IMG/VR virus record: IMGVR_UViG_3300022690_001761
Span: 1 to 38,359 of that record
DNA length: 38,359 nt
Strand: one strand, 5' to 3'
Source of the DNA: a virus
The notes beneath the pieces were generated by a model that had not been told where the DNA came from, did not search any database, and saw only the letters and a program-made list of their open reading frames with translations. The translations under genes were made by a program, and so were the position numbers. Below, in pieces: positions 13,112 to 20,415 of this stretch (position 1 is its first letter; every line of letters starts with the position of its first letter).

Positions 13112-14488
13112 TCATATAGCCAGCATCTTAACCGGTTTATGATTCTTCTTACTTTCAGCTTGTTTTTTAGCAACATACCACTTCAAATAACGAATTAGTT
13201 TTGAATCGTTGTAATTTAACGCTTTCATTCTTTGATTTAACTCGCCTTTTTTCAAATATGGTGATTGAACTTGTTCTAACGCGCCATCCGCATCGGTAAA
13301 CATTCTTCCTTTAGCCTTCTCATCAATTTTCAAGTCTTTATACTTATTGAAAATCATATTCATTACCGCATCCTCTGAACGATAGCCGAAATATGCTGAA
13401 ATGTTAGGCCTAAAACCTCCCTCTAAGGTTTGCTTGTCTGGATATTGAGTAATAAAATTGGCAAAGATTCCTTGTGATCGTTTTTGCGTAGCCAGTCGGG
13501 TAAATCCTTTTAGAAGTGCGGCAGATGCACCCTTTTTTTCTTCAAGTGCAAGATATAATTCATCAATAAAAAGAATGATTGGATAGTTTAAATGAACTAT
13601 TTCATTTTTAATATTAACCGATTTACAATCATAATAATGTTGAACACCTTGTTTTTTTATATAAAAACTCCTGAATGCGGATATTTCATCAAGTACTTTT
13701 AAGATATGATATGCTTCCCATTTATCACCGGTTGTAATGATATTCCCAATTTTGTCAAGCTGTCCGTAACGTTCATTGTTTTTGAAATCCATCAGAATCA
13801 AAGGCAATTTTTTTTCATGTATTTGGAGCATCATAGATTCTGAACCGGATGTTTTACCTGATCCTTGCTCGCCAAACGCAAGGGTATATCTTAAATCGTT
13901 AATATTCTTTCTCATCCATCCATCAACCGTTTTTCCTATAATTATATCCCAATATGACGTGGAAGGGATTTCTGAAAACTTTACATTTGTAGTCAATCCT
14001 TTATCGGTGAAATTAACTTTCACAACTCCAGGCAATTGACCTATATCTGGGTGATATGCCCTACCTACTCTATAAAACATCAATCCGGTTGCATCGCTAA
14101 AGTCTTGTATCTTGCTCAGCAATGCTTCGGTTTGGCCTTTTGTTGTTATGATAGCAGTATTGCCCTTTACGGAAACAGGAAATAAAATATCATCTTCATT
14201 GTTGGGATTGAATTTAAAAAACTTTAACTCCTTGCAAGCGGTATGAAAAAGTTCTATAAAGTTATTTTTTTTGAATCCCTCAAATTTGAGCAGTTTTTTA
14301 TATAGACCATAACCCAATAATGCAACCATCCATAGAGATGAAAATATTTTGAAAAAGGTTCCATAACCCAAAACCTCATTGGGATCAGGTATAACCATAA
14401 AGTTGTAATGGATATGCACCCAAATCGGTAATGACAATGCCAAAACGATATACAAAATTCTAAAGAAATTTCTAAAAAGTTTTTTCAT
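13112..14488 (-). CDS. FtsK/VirD4-like membrane ATPase, 458 aa
   Basis: Start chosen at MKKLFRNFF, because the longer frame begins in a region coding for another small gene. Residues 9-28 and about 46-62 are two membrane helices. Then comes an ATPase domain: Walker A GEQGSGKT (206-213), Walker B ILFIDE (305-310) and a FITQYPD segment (345-351) with the glutamine typical of the FtsK/HerA/VirD4 group. This architecture moves DNA in division (FtsK) or conjugation (VirD4/TraG). The genome also has its own terminase, so this is an additional DNA pump. The neighbours are small membrane proteins and a membrane-tethered HTH protein. The family assignment is strong; the role is inference. Confidence 0.75.
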   Translation of the reverse strand: MKKLFRNFFRILYIVLALSLPIWVHIHYNFMVIPDPNEVLGYGTFFKIFSSLWMVALLGYGLYKKLLKFEGFKKNNFIELFHTACKELKFFKFNPNNEDDILFPVSVKGNTAIITTKGQTEALLSKIQDFSDATGLMFYRVGRAYHPDIGQLPGVVKVNFTDKGLTTNVKFSEIPSTSYWDIIIGKTVDGWMRKNINDLRYTLAFGEQGSGKTSGSESMMLQIHEKKLPLILMDFKNNERYGQLDKIGNIITTGDKWEAYHILKVLDEISAFRSFYIKKQGVQHYYDCKSVNIKNEIVHLNYPIILFIDELYLALEEKKGASAALLKGFTRLATQKRSQGIFANFITQYPDKQTLEGGFRPNISAYFGYRSEDAVMNMIFNKYKDLKIDEKAKGRMFTDADGALEQVQSPYLKKGELNQRMKALNYNDSKLIRYLKWYVAKKQAESKKNHKPVKMLAI

Positions 14489-14499
14489 GTCTGTTAATA

Positions 14500-14634
14500 T
14501 TAAAAACCTGCACCTAATATCAATGTGCCAACAAGGAATATCCAAAATATTATACCGATAAAACATTCATCCTCATTACCATTAAAAAGAATACAATCAT
14601 AAATAAATCCTTTGGATTTCTGTTTGTTTTTCAT
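14500..14634 (-). CDS. Small membrane protein, 44 aa
   Basis: It has a good RBS (TTAGGAGATTTTATG) and an N-terminal polar half with two cysteines, followed by one membrane helix (IGIIFWIFLVGTLILGAGF). It lies immediately upstream of the FtsK/VirD4-like ATPase in the same direction and could be a partner. Function unknown. Confidence 0.5.
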   Translation of the reverse strand: MKNKQKSKGFIYDCILFNGNEDECFIGIIFWIFLVGTLILGAGF

Positions 14635-14642
14635 AAAATCTC

Positions 14643-14846
14643 CTAAAAAGTTTTTTCATAAAACCACGATTTAAAATACAAGTCGCCAGAGGGAGAAAAC
14701 CCCAATACACTTTTAGGAGCCCATCCAGAAAAAGTATTGTTTGTTAGACTTATTAGTGCCGCTTTGTCTGTTATTTGTTCTGTAACCCATTGATTAGAAT
14801 CGCATATATGAATGTATATACCATCTCGGAGATCAAAATCAGACAT
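14643..14846 (-). CDS. Unknown soluble protein, 67 aa
   Basis: Polar protein (MSDFDLRDGIYIHI) with a WVTEQITDKAALI helix and LYFKSWFYEKTF at the end. It is closely followed by the 44-aa membrane peptide. No family recognised. Confidence 0.45.
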   Translation of the reverse strand: MSDFDLRDGIYIHICDSNQWVTEQITDKAALISLTNNTFSGWAPKSVLGFSPSGDLYFKSWFYEKTF

Positions 14847-14897
14847 TATATTACATTTTTCATCATCTAATAACTTTTCGTGTATTGTGTTTATTTT

Positions 14898-15233
14898 TTA
14901 CCTCCCATTCCCATAATTAATATCACCTTTTGTAGTGCTCCGAGTGTGCCCGGAACCGGTAAGTTTTAATCCTTTGCCTCTCCGTGTGGATTTCTTTTTA
15001 TTCTTTCGATTTTCAAATTCTGCCTTTGTCATGTAAACGCCGTTGATCCAGTAAACTTCTTTTGTATTTAGTGTGTCACGTGAAACAGTTTCTTCGATTT
15101 TCACAGACGGTTTGGGTAGGGTAAATTTTACCCACTCCTCAAAGCTTATATCCAGGATCGAGCCTAAAAATAAAACCAATAGTGTCCATATTATTATAGT
15201 TCTGATTACTTTTGCTATGCCTGAGAAATCCAT
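14898..15233 (-). CDS. Membrane-anchored protein, 111 aa
   Basis: One membrane helix at residues 10-28 (IRTIIIWTLLVLFLGSIL), then a polar domain and a very basic C-terminal tail (ENRKNKKKSTRRGKGLKL). The basic tail could contact nucleic acid. The parS-like sequence at 15072 lies within its coding region and encodes VSRDT, as in the tail gene, where parS encodes VSRET. Function unknown. Confidence 0.5.
   Translation of the reverse strand: MDFSGIAKVIRTIIIWTLLVLFLGSILDISFEEWVKFTLPKPSVKIEETVSRDTLNTKEVYWINGVYMTKAEFENRKNKKKSTRRGKGLKLTGSGHTRSTTKGDINYGNGR
15072..15087. promoter_or_regulatory. parS: parS-like site 3 (one mismatch)
   Basis: TGTGTCACGTGAAACA differs from the two perfect parS copies at one base (G for T at position 4). 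It lies inside a small membrane protein gene near the FtsK/VirD4-like ATPase. ParB binding would be weaker than at the perfect sites. Confidence 0.5.
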
Positions 15234-15460
15234 TAATTTTGTTTCTTTATGTAGTTCAACAATTCGGATATAGAATCAAACACCTTTATTCCTTCCTCTG
15301 TATCTGAATATTCATTATATCTAATTAACTCTATTTCGCTTCCGACAAAGAAATTAAATGAGTAATAAGTGCCGGATTCTTTGTCATTTGATTCTAAAAA
15401 TTGCAAGTATGCGGTCATTCGTTTTTGTAAATCTTCCATTACAATCAAATCAGGTTTCAT
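15233..15460 (-). CDS. Unknown protein, 75 aa
   Basis: Acidic alpha/beta protein (start MKPDLIVMEDLQKRMTA) with the middle segment YSFNFFVGSEIELIRYN and ending LNYIKKQN. It overlaps the downstream gene by one base. Its helix start and hydrophobic centre suggest a small fold, but no family is recognised. Confidence 0.45.
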   Translation of the reverse strand: MKPDLIVMEDLQKRMTAYLQFLESNDKESGTYYSFNFFVGSEIELIRYNEYSDTEEGIKVFDSISELLNYIKKQN

Positions 15461-15491
15461 CTAATTCCCCATTCATTCTCGGATTTATGTT

Positions 15492-15755
15492 TTATGTTGA
15501 ACTATCTTCTGGATTTCCATGTGTACCACAATAGTGTATATATAGTCCTGGATATAGTTCATCACAATTTAATCCACCATCACAAAAAATATTTCCTTCT
15601 TTGCCATATTTCCAGCACATTTCATTTCGCCAGGTAGTTAATATTTTGTGATTGCAAAATGCACAACGAATACATTCAGTATTAAATACTATATCAGTAT
15701 CCAATTGATAATCATACTCCAGTTCGCATTTTTCGCATTTGATTTTATGTATCAT
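15492..15755 (-). CDS. Zinc-binding protein, 87 aa
   Basis: Cysteine pairs C7-x2-C10 and C28-x2-C31-x2-C34 form one or two zinc-ribbon-like sites, followed by further cysteines (MCWKYG, FCDGGLNC and HYCGTHG). Such metal sites are structural in small DNA- or protein-binding proteins. Its N-terminal ATG overlaps the 3' end of the membrane HTH gene, so they are likely coupled. Partner unknown. Confidence 0.55.
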   Translation of the reverse strand: MIHKIKCEKCELEYDYQLDTDIVFNTECIRCAFCNHKILTTWRNEMCWKYGKEGNIFCDGGLNCDELYPGLYIHYCGTHGNPEDSST

Positions 15756-16797
15756 CTAATTCTCCATTCATTTTTGCCAGGTCTCTTATTATCGTTCTAC
15801 GATCTACCTTCAGTTTTTTTCCAATTTCTACTTGAGTAAGTTTTTTATCCTGGATTAACTTTCCTACTTGTTTTCTTCTATTCTGGATTTCTTGTTTTTT
15901 AGGTGACATTTTTGCTTTTTCATTTGTGACAGTTATAGGATTTTTTTTAGTTTTTGGTGTGACATTTTCGGAAGTATTTTCATCATTATTATTAATATAA
16001 TATTCATCTTCAAATTCTTCTATTTCTGTCGCATCATCAAATAAATTAATTTCATCATCTTTCACGTCTTCTATCATATTATCTTCAACATCTTTCGTTA
16101 CTCGATTGAAAGCGAATCCGCAAACATCTATTCCCCCGGAAATTAATATTGCGAATATCCATAATAAAATTTCTGCTGCTCTATCTCCTGATGTTTTTCT
16201 AAACCTTGCAATGTATGATAGTAAAATATTGCTGAAACTATTTCCTTCAAATATTAGATTCAATTTATTGTTTACTGTTTGTTTATCAATGAACATTTTC
16301 TTGCTTGCTAATTTCTGTATTGCGTTATCTGCTTTCTCTGCTGTTTGTGGATGATAATTTTTGATGGATTCTTTATAAGCGTTTTGATATGTTACTCTAA
16401 GTGAATCCATGAATCTTTCATTACCGGCTTCAATTCTTTTAAATTCTGTTTGTATTAAAATTTCTTTTCGGTATTGAATATTTGCCATGCCAAAAGTGAC
16501 GTGATGGAATATTAAAAACCATCCGACCATAGATAAACCCATTATCAAAACTGTGCCTATCCAGGAAAAAGAAATACCCATTCTTGATAAAACCAGGTTT
16601 TTAGAAATAGCATGATGTAAAGCCAATAAGCCAATGCCGATAACTACGCCAACAACCCCTCCGGCAATAACGGCGAAACCGGAAACCATAAAAATCCCGA
16701 ATACGCTATAAAGAAATGAAGTATTTCCGATTGCTGTTGCGGCCAGGTATATCCAGACCAGTGGCCGCTTTAATAAATGTTGGAATGAATTTTTCAT
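15745..16797 (-). CDS. Membrane-anchored helix-turn-helix protein, 350 aa
   Basis: Four hydrophobic segments (about 12-35, 37-60, 75-100 and 205-225) enclose a long polar helical region (about 105-195, IQYRKEILIQ to NLIFEG). An acidic linker (240-275) leads to a basic C-terminus with a helix-turn-helix, KLTQVEIGKKLKVDRRTI (about 318-345). It is therefore a DNA-binding domain tethered to the inner membrane. Its neighbour is the FtsK/VirD4-like ATPase, so it could link virus DNA to the membrane. That link is inference; the topology and HTH are visible in the sequence. Confidence 0.65.
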   Translation of the reverse strand: MKNSFQHLLKRPLVWIYLAATAIGNTSFLYSVFGIFMVSGFAVIAGGVVGVVIGIGLLALHHAISKNLVLSRMGISFSWIGTVLIMGLSMVGWFLIFHHVTFGMANIQYRKEILIQTEFKRIEAGNERFMDSLRVTYQNAYKESIKNYHPQTAEKADNAIQKLASKKMFIDKQTVNNKLNLIFEGNSFSNILLSYIARFRKTSGDRAAEILLWIFAILISGGIDVCGFAFNRVTKDVEDNMIEDVKDDEINLFDDATEIEEFEDEYYINNNDENTSENVTPKTKKNPITVTNEKAKMSPKKQEIQNRRKQVGKLIQDKKLTQVEIGKKLKVDRRTIIRDLAKMNGELDDT

Positions 16798-16859
16798 TAA
16801 AAAGGTGCATCCTCAAAAATACTATTTATACCCAACTTATCAGCTATTGCTGTTTCCAT
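16797..16859 (-). CDS. 20-aa coupled micro-ORF
   Basis: A 20-residue frame (start METAIADKLG) is coupled on both sides: its ATG overlaps the upstream stop (TAATG) and its own stop overlaps the downstream ATG (TAATG). It has GGAG upstream. Double coupling makes real translation plausible. It could be a leader peptide controlling the membrane HTH gene or a decayed gene. Confidence 0.4.
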   Translation of the reverse strand: METAIADKLGINSIFEDAPF

Positions 16860-17164
16860 TATAGTTCTCCTTTAACTATTTTATAGAAAGAACTTCTTCC
16901 AATATTTAAACGTTGGCATATTTCTTTCCAATTTTTATTGTTTTTGTAAAAGACTTTTGCTTGTACTTTTTTTCTATTTGAAATGGGTGGTCTGCCACTT
17001 ATTTTTTTACTATTTTGCATACCATTTTTAGTGTTAAGACTTTTTAGTTCCCATTGCTCTTTTATTAGTTCTTTACGGCTTTCTTCCCAGATGTATTGTA
17101 GTATTGATTTAAGTCTATTATCTGCGGTTGGGTAATTTTCATTAATCCATTGGTTTAATGTCAT
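16859..17164 (-). CDS. Putative helix-turn-helix protein, 101 aa
   Basis: The C-terminal half (WKEICQRLNIGRSSFYKIVKGEL) has a helix-turn-helix pattern like those in the C-terminal domain of serine recombinases. No catalytic domain is present. The N-terminal half is a helical region (MTLNQWINENY then ILQYIWEESRKEL). Likely a small DNA-binding regulator. Confidence 0.5.
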   Translation of the reverse strand: MTLNQWINENYPTADNRLKSILQYIWEESRKELIKEQWELKSLNTKNGMQNSKKISGRPPISNRKKVQAKVFYKNNKNWKEICQRLNIGRSSFYKIVKGEL

Positions 17165-17461
17165 TTATTGTTTATCTATCCATCTTTGAATTTTATTAAA
17201 ACTAATTTCAAAATCTTCCTTTTGCTTCAGCTGTGAAATAATATCAACTTTAAATGTCTGATGTAAATCAAGAGCAACGGAATAATCCGCTATAAATTCC
17301 GACAAAATTGCAAGTGCGAGTCGTGCTGGGGCAGATCCATTATATCCCCACATATAACCACCTGAGGAAGGGTAATCAATATCTTGCGGTTTTAAAGGCA
17401 ATAGTTCTTTCCCATCAATAAAAACTTGTCGGGTTTCCCAAATTCCTTTAATGGTTTTCAT
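17165..17461 (-). CDS. DUF6166-like protein, 98 aa
   Basis: The central GYMWGYNGSAPARLALAIL matches the signature of the DUF6166 family (a GYNGSGPxxLAxAIL motif) known from many phages and plasmids with no assigned function. It ends at a helix (FNKIQRWIDKQ). Overlaps the next gene by four bases. Confidence 0.65.
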   Translation of the reverse strand: MKTIKGIWETRQVFIDGKELLPLKPQDIDYPSSGGYMWGYNGSAPARLALAILSEFIADYSVALDLHQTFKVDIISQLKQKEDFEISFNKIQRWIDKQ

Positions 17462-17691
17462 TTTTCTCCTCTCAGAATATTTTCTTTTGTTGGTTCGTCA
17501 AACGTCAAGACAATATTTTTATTTTCTAAAACTTTTAGCCCATAATTATATAATACTTTGGAAATATCTTTACCCTCGAAAGCAGCAATAATACGCCAAA
17601 TCAGTTGTGTATCTTCATCTACTGCGAAACGGTTTTTTAAATCGGTTTCATCAAAAGATGGTAAACTGTTTATTTCAGGTAGACTTATCAT
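17458..17691 (-). CDS. Unknown acidic protein, 77 aa
   Basis: Start MISLPEINSL, coupled by overlap to the ribbon-helix-helix gene upstream and to the DUF6166-like gene downstream. It contains LIWRIIAAFEGKDISK and a hydrophobic core, and could be a helical antitoxin-like or partner protein. No family recognised. Confidence 0.45.
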   Translation of the reverse strand: MISLPEINSLPSFDETDLKNRFAVDEDTQLIWRIIAAFEGKDISKVLYNYGLKVLENKNIVLTFDEPTKENILRGEK

Positions 17692-17887
17692 ATTTTTTCA
17701 ATTCCTTACGTTTTTGTAATTTTTTATAAGAAACAATTTCCGCCATTTTCTCAATTATAGCCCGTTCTATAAAGGAGCTGCGACTTGGATAATCATCTTT
17801 AATATCGAGGATAAGTTTATCCATCTGATTTTTCAATCCCGGATTTAGTCGAAACGATACGGTTTGTTTTATAAATTTCTTTTTCAT
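17675..17887 (-). CDS. Ribbon-helix-helix repressor-like protein, 70 aa
   Basis: Start MKKKFIKQTV with AAAAGGAATT upstream. KQTVSFRLNPGLKNQMDKLI followed by SRSSFIERAIIEKMAEI shows the strand-helix-helix pattern of CopG/Arc repressors. It is the first gene of the minus-strand block and lies beside the palindrome GTTGACAAATGTCAAC in the divergent promoter region. It is the natural candidate for binding there and controlling both directions. Confidence 0.6.
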   Translation of the reverse strand: MKKKFIKQTVSFRLNPGLKNQMDKLILDIKDDYPSRSSFIERAIIEKMAEIVSYKKLQKRKELKKYDKST

Positions 17888-17950
17888 AATTCCTTTTTTA
17901 TACATGATATACAAGTAATACGACAATCGCAATACTTTTTTTATTTAGTT

Positions 17951-17966
17951 GTTGACAAATGTCAAC
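17951..17966. promoter_or_regulatory. Operator-like palindrome
   Basis: GTTGACA and TGTCAAC are separated by AA and cover the -35 element of the plus-strand promoter at 17952. It sits between the divergent gene sets, beside the ribbon-helix-helix gene. Binding of that protein would block the early promoter. Confidence 0.55.
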
Positions 17967-17980
17967 ACGGGTATTATATT
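17952..17980 (+). promoter_or_regulatory. Early promoter, plus strand
   Basis: TTGACA (17952-17957), a 17-base spacer and TATATT (17975-17980). The transcript leader GTAGTGAGTTTAAAAACAAA is shared with the promoter at 24054 and, in modified form, with the minus-strand promoter at 5812. It would drive the early operon starting at 18017. Confidence 0.8.
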
Positions 17981-18016
17981 GTAGTGAGTTTAAAAACAAA
18001 CAAGAGGAGAAATAAA

Positions 18017-18187
18017 ATGAGCGGTATTACATGGTTATTAGTTTCGCGTTTTAATAATTTTATAATGGATAAATATTTTGGAACATATAGCGAGGCTTAT
18101 GAATATTTTGACAGTAAAGAATCCCTAGGTGATAGAATTAACTATTCTGTTAAAATTGTAAGCGCAGCAAAACATTTCGGGTTTTAA
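18017..18187 (+). CDS. Early-leader protein A, 56 aa (paralogue of 5603-5773)
   Basis: First gene of the plus-strand early operon with AGAGGAGAAATAAA upstream. It has the same length as, and about 40 identical positions to, the minus-strand protein at 5603-5773 (DKYFGTYSEAYEYF, DRINYSV, KHFGF). The pair, with their matching promoters and leaders, shows that an early control module was duplicated. No known family. A regulatory or host-takeover role is possible. Confidence 0.75.
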   Translation: MSGITWLLVSRFNNFIMDKYFGTYSEAYEYFDSKESLGDRINYSVKIVSAAKHFGF

Positions 18188-18216
18188 TTGAGTTTTAAAA
18201 AACGAAAGGAAATAAA

Positions 18217-18393
18217 ATGAAAACAAAACAGATAAGAATCACAGAACAGGCCTGGAACGAATTGGAAAGGCTTAATAAAAACAGCGTTATCGACATTACG
18301 TATACGGCTTATGTATCTGCTTTGATCTTATCCGCAAAAACACTTGGTATAAAAGTTTTATTAAAAGGAGAAAGAAATGAACCAAAAAACTGA
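18217..18393 (+). CDS. Small protein, 58 aa
   Basis: Preceded by GAAAGGAAATAAAATG. The N-terminal stretch KQIRITEQAWNELERLNK could be the strand and first helix of a ribbon-helix-helix protein, followed by TAYVSALILSAKTLGIK as a second helix. Its end overlaps the next gene start by 17 bases. Confidence 0.5.
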   Translation: MKTKQIRITEQAWNELERLNKNSVIDITYTAYVSALILSAKTLGIKVLLKGERNEPKN

Positions 18394-18631
18394 TCCCCAA
18401 AAAATCCTTTTTGATTTACAAAAACGTCTTAACGTAAAAGTTGGATTACAAAAACCATACAAGGAGTCTGGTTTTAAATATGGGAACTTGGAAAGAATTT
18501 ATCATTATGATTTACATATCGAAGACCTGGAGAATGGCATTGCGCCCGAATCACCGGGAATATTTGGTAGTAATTTTGGGAAAATAGATCAACGGGAGTT
18601 AGATCGAGAAACTTTGAGAGGATGGCATTAA
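18377..18631 (+). CDS. Unknown protein, 84 aa
   Basis: Start MNQKTDPQKIL, with AAAAGGAGAAAGAA in front of the ATG. A charged N-terminal half (ILFDLQKRLNVKVG) and a C-terminal segment (DQRELDRETLRGWH) that may be a short helix. It is followed within one base by the next gene. No family recognised. Confidence 0.45.
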   Translation: MNQKTDPQKILFDLQKRLNVKVGLQKPYKESGFKYGNLERIYHYDLHIEDLENGIAPESPGIFGSNFGKIDQRELDRETLRGWH

Positions 18632-18808
18632 ATGTTAGATATAATTGATGAAGTAGAAAAATTGCATTTATTAAATGCCCATTTAGAAATTTCTAAATTG
18701 ATAAAAATAATTGCACGTGACATGGAGAAATGGACATCGCGGGCGGATGATGCCAAACGTATACCGGATGTTTTAATGGATTACGCTGAAGAATTAAAAC
18801 ACTATTAA
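18632..18808 (+). CDS. Unknown helical protein, 58 aa
   Basis: It starts right after the previous stop and is almost wholly helical and acidic (start MLDIIDEVEKLHLLN, end DYAEELKHY). Followed by a strong hairpin at 18814. Could be a small regulatory or structural factor. No family recognised. Confidence 0.45.
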   Translation: MLDIIDEVEKLHLLNAHLEISKLIKIIARDMEKWTSRADDAKRIPDVLMDYAEELKHY

Positions 18809-18813
18809 ATAAA

Positions 18814-18842
18814 GAATCCCTAATCTCATAAATTAGGGATTC
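18814..18842 (+). terminator. 11-bp hairpin after the early genes
   Basis: GAATCCCTAAT and ATTAGGGATTC form a perfect 11-bp stem with a 7-base loop. No U-run follows, so it may stabilise or process the mRNA rather than terminate it fully. It separates the first early genes from the Rad52-like gene set. Confidence 0.5.
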
Positions 18843-18874
18843 AATTACCACTAATCACACAGGAGTAATGTAAT

Positions 18875-19048
18875 ATGCCAGTTCAATTCCCGCAAGTGTC
18901 AATCGATTATTTCGATTTGATGTTGCAAATTAAACCGCCATTGAAAATTAAGATAAAAATCAAAAAAAAGGAGGAAAAGTTTAGACTTCTTAAAATTTCA
19001 GAAGTTATGAATCCAAATGAATATCACAGCGAAATAGAACCTACTTAA
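18875..19048 (+). CDS. Small basic protein, 57 aa
   Basis: RBS AGGAGTAATGTAAT precedes the ATG. The central lysine-rich run (KIKIKIKKKEEK) suggests nucleic-acid contact, flanked by a hydrophobic start (VSIDYFDLMLQI) and an acidic tail. It directly precedes the Rad52-like gene. No family recognised. Confidence 0.45.
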   Translation: MPVQFPQVSIDYFDLMLQIKPPLKIKIKIKKKEEKFRLLKISEVMNPNEYHSEIEPT

Positions 19049-19059
19049 AGGAGAAAAAA

Positions 19060-19944
19060 ATGTCTGATAAAAAAGTAAACCTGGAAGATTTAAAACAGGA
19101 AGTACCGGTACAATGGAAAGTTCAATCAGTATCACGTAGTAAGCCCATAGCTATTTGCGTTCCCTATATCGACGCCAGGGATGTTATGAATGTTCTTGAT
19201 GAAGTTGTTGGGATTCAAAACTGGCAAGATGAATATCTCGAAATTCATAATAATCTTTATTGTAAACTTTCACTTAAAATTAATGGCGAATGGATATCGA
19301 AGATGGGATGTGGAACCGAATCCCAAACCGAAAAAGAGAAAGGCGAAGAATCCGACGCCCTAAAACGAGCTGGTGTGAAATTTGGGATTGGTCGTTTTTG
19401 TTACGATATGGAACCGGTTTGGATCGCGGCAAGCAGTGCAAAGAATGATTCAAATCGCCCTTATCCGGTTGATGATCAAGGTGAACGGATTTGGGATTTA
19501 ACTAAACACATCAGAGGAAGGAAAGATAAAAAACCAGGTAAAAAATCATCTTCAAATGGGAAACAGGAAGATGATAAATCTTTAACACTAATCCTGAAAA
19601 AGTTAGTTGAAAATAAAGAATGGTTTAATCAAATTGAGGAGAATAAAAGAAAAAGTATAGAAAAACTCCTTCAACCAAAGAACAAAAATCATCCTGAAAC
19701 TCAAGGATGGATTGATTTTTTAACAAAGTTTTATGTAAAATTGGGGGAGAAAGATAAGTCAAAAATAACTGAAAAGAAGATCACGGAAGCGCAATTGGAA
19801 GAATTAATGACTATTGCAGAAAAGAACAACTACACAGAGAAACAATTAAACAACCTCGTCTTAATCCATAAATATGAATCCCCCAAAGATATACTTGTTA
19901 AAGATTATGATAAAATTGTAGCGGAATTGGAACAACCATTTTAA
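19060..19944 (+). CDS. Rad52-like single-strand annealing protein, 294 aa
   Basis: The first 150 residues carry the Rad52/Sak-type annealing signature: VPYIDARDVMNVLDEVVG, NWQDEYLEI, a strand pair and CGTESQTEKEKGEESDALKRAG. GIGRFCYDM follows at about 115-125. These proteins bind single-stranded DNA and anneal complementary strands in phage recombination and replication. The C-terminal half is a lysine-rich helical tail, probably for contacts with replication partners. It stands in the early operon before the primase-helicase, which fits a recombination role. Confidence 0.75.
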   Translation: MSDKKVNLEDLKQEVPVQWKVQSVSRSKPIAICVPYIDARDVMNVLDEVVGIQNWQDEYLEIHNNLYCKLSLKINGEWISKMGCGTESQTEKEKGEESDALKRAGVKFGIGRFCYDMEPVWIAASSAKNDSNRPYPVDDQGERIWDLTKHIRGRKDKKPGKKSSSNGKQEDDKSLTLILKKLVENKEWFNQIEENKRKSIEKLLQPKNKNHPETQGWIDFLTKFYVKLGEKDKSKITEKKITEAQLEELMTIAEKNNYTEKQLNNLVLIHKYESPKDILVKDYDKIVAELEQPF

Positions 19945-19961
19945 AGGATGGGATTTATTAA

Positions 19962-20147
19962 ATGAGTAATAAACAACGAAAAGAAACAGTAAAAATGAAT
20001 CGCGAAAAGATCGGTATGAAAACTATCCGTGAATGGTATAAGAAAACTTACGGGAAATTAGAAGATGGAGATATCGCTGATGGTTATGATATATGCGACA
20101 TCATCTGGAAGTTTGAGAAGGATCGTAAAGATTTACAGACTAAATAA
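19962..20147 (+). CDS. Small basic protein, 61 aa
   Basis: Basic N-terminus (RKETVKMNREKIGMKTIREWYKK), then an acidic segment (DIADGYDICDIIW) and a charged C-terminal helix. Preceded by AAAGGATGGG. Belongs to the early operon. No family recognised. Confidence 0.45.
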   Translation: MSNKQRKETVKMNREKIGMKTIREWYKKTYGKLEDGDIADGYDICDIIWKFEKDRKDLQTK

Positions 20148-20159
20148 AAAGGAGATAAA

Positions 20160-20381
20160 ATGGCACGTTTTGAAATATATTGCCCTTGCAAAGTAAAAGA
20201 TATTGGCGTTGGCATAGTTGACGGCAATAAAAGCTATTTATTCATCCCCATGATACAGGATGAAAACAACCCACGGGGGCTGTGCAAATTCTGCGGAAAT
20301 AGAATAAAAATTGTGGGTAACAATCCAACTTTGGATAAACTGTATAGAAAACATTTCTATACCAAGCAACCAACACCCTAA
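20160..20381 (+). CDS. Zinc-ribbon protein, 73 aa
   Basis: YCPCKVKDIG at the N-terminus and LCKFCGNRIKI at residues 41-50 form a two-part zinc ribbon. The intervening strand pair (GVGIVDGNKSYLFIPMI) is typical of such small folds. RBS AAGGAGATAAA. Small zinc-ribbon proteins in phage early operons often bind nucleic acid; that is inference here. Confidence 0.55.
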   Translation: MARFEIYCPCKVKDIGVGIVDGNKSYLFIPMIQDENNPRGLCKFCGNRIKIVGNNPTLDKLYRKHFYTKQPTP

Positions 20382-20413
20382 CATAGTATTAATCCGCATC
20401 TAAGAGGAGTAAA
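20381..20413 (+). repeat. Leader repeat, copy 1
   Basis: A 33-base block containing TAGTATTAATCCGC and AAGAGGAGTAAA, which carries the RBS for the gene at 20416. The second copy (20604-20636) matches at 29 of 33 positions and lies just after the same gene, so the gene is bracketed by direct repeats. Confidence 0.7.
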
Positions 20414-20415
20414 AA

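Noticed and set aside
13776-14039. Plus-strand ORF inside the FtsK/VirD4-like gene
   Set aside because: Shadow of a strongly supported minus-strand gene; no RBS.
18714-18719. CACGTG as a further parS core
   Set aside because: Flanks (ATTG...ACAT) lack the TGTTT/AAACA arms.
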